From Bacteroidales bacterium (GTDB lineage Bacteria > Bacteroidota > Bacteroidia > Bacteroidales > UBA7960), in NCBI GenBank assembly GCA_007122745.1, contig SKTA01000107.1, positions 1-6,645 on the forward strand: a stretch of DNA of 6,645 nt, given 5' to 3'. Shown piece after piece: positions 6,303-6,645 of the stretch (position 1 is the stretch's first letter; every line of letters begins with the position of its first letter). Both the position numbers and the translations under genes were made by a program. The notes under the pieces were generated by a model that was not told the DNA's origin, did no database searches, and saw only the letters and a list, made by a program, of their open reading frames with translations.

Positions 6303-6645
6303 TTACTTGGAGAAAATAAGGGCAAATCCGGGATTATAGGCGGGAGATACATGCAGCTCGCCTTCCTCCAGATGCAACAAGAGGACATACTGCTCTCCGG
6401 CATTCATGTTATCATGGTTAAACTCGATGTTAAAGGTGCCGAAGCTGCTGTTCGCCGGAATGGTAACTTTTTTGTCTCCGAGCGACTTAATCTGATCACC
6501 TTCATCAACATTGTTTTCGAAAAAATCTGTGCCAATTTCCAGGGTATCAACTATTGAAAAGGGCACCTCGAAAGCTCTGTTTTCATGAGGACCAACCAGC
6601 ATAACGCTTACTTCTACCTCTGTGATTTCATCGGTTACGGTAACG
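6303..6645 (-). CDS. C-terminal part of a beta-rich protein, probably a Bacteroidota surface lipoprotein domain (cut by the right edge)
   Basis: The reverse frame is open from the window edge (6645) to a TAA at 6303-6305, giving 113 visible residues. The Met codon at 6600-6602 is internal, since coding-like sequence (VTVTDEITEVEVSV) continues upstream without a stop, so the true start and any signal peptide lie outside. The segment is rich in predicted beta strands. VTIPANSSFGTFNIEF followed by NAGEQYVLLLHLEEG and a C-terminal SPAYNPGFALIFSK resembles the 'vtIPAGsssgt...g..YvL.L' pattern of Calx-beta, DUF1735 and DUF4843-type domains, which in Bacteroidota often sit in lipoproteins near SusC/SusD-type outer-membrane uptake genes. 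The family call is by eye and tentative. A strong hairpin follows the gene, so it is probably the last gene of its transcript. Confidence 0.7.
   Translation of the reverse strand, partial: VTVTDEITEVEVSVMLVGPHENRAFEVPFSIVDTLEIGTDFFENNVDEGDQIKSLGDKKVTIPANSSFGTFNIEFNHDNMNAGEQYVLLLHLEEGELHVSPAYNPGFALIFSK

Noticed and set aside
6297..6557. An 86-codon plus-strand open frame beginning near 6297.
   Set aside because: It is antisense to the minus-strand beta-rich gene, whose frame stays open to the window edge and resembles known domains, and it runs directly from the presumed terminator region without a promoter match.

Overview
The window looks like a chromosomal stretch from a member of the Bacteroidota. 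The visible support is three upstream regions carrying the Bacteroidota-type -7 element (TAnnTTTG or one base off), no clear Shine-Dalgarno sequences, a ParE-type topoisomerase with motifs typical of that phylum, and a beta-rich protein of the kind found in Bacteroidota surface lipoproteins. The genus cannot be decided from this sequence.

Layout, left to right. Positions 1-376 (minus) hold the N-terminal 125 residues of phosphoglycerate kinase (pgk), which runs off the left edge. A 174-base divergent spacer carries a good pgk promoter. Positions 551-1708 (plus) encode a class I PLP aminotransferase of the YbdL/methionine-glutamine transaminase type. It overlaps by 13 bases with 1696-2490 (plus), a nitrilase-superfamily amidase of the YafV/omega-amidase type. 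These two probably act in sequence: the transaminase uses glutamine to aminate a keto acid (for example the keto-methionine precursor), and the amidase converts the resulting 2-oxoglutaramate to 2-oxoglutarate. The amidase and the next gene converge with only 10 bases between stop codons, and a telomere-like TTTAGGG tandem spans both stops. Positions 2501-4339 (minus) encode topoisomerase IV subunit B (parE) with its own promoter. Positions 4434-6107 (minus) encode a 557-residue soluble hybrid histidine-kinase-like protein. A 195-base spacer then holds its promoter and a perfect 14-bp hairpin, the likely terminator of the last gene. Positions 6303-6645 (minus) hold the C-terminal part of a beta-rich protein, cut by the right edge.

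The most notable item is the histidine-kinase-like protein. The H-box has isoleucine where the phosphoacceptor histidine should be, and the N-box has phenylalanine where the Mg-binding asparagine should be. The N-terminal receiver-like fold lacks the phosphoacceptor aspartate. The C-terminal receiver and the G1/G2 nucleotide-binding motifs look intact. It therefore reads as a pseudokinase fused to a working receiver, not as a decayed gene, because the frame is open over its full length. The remaining genes are ordinary housekeeping or metabolic genes.
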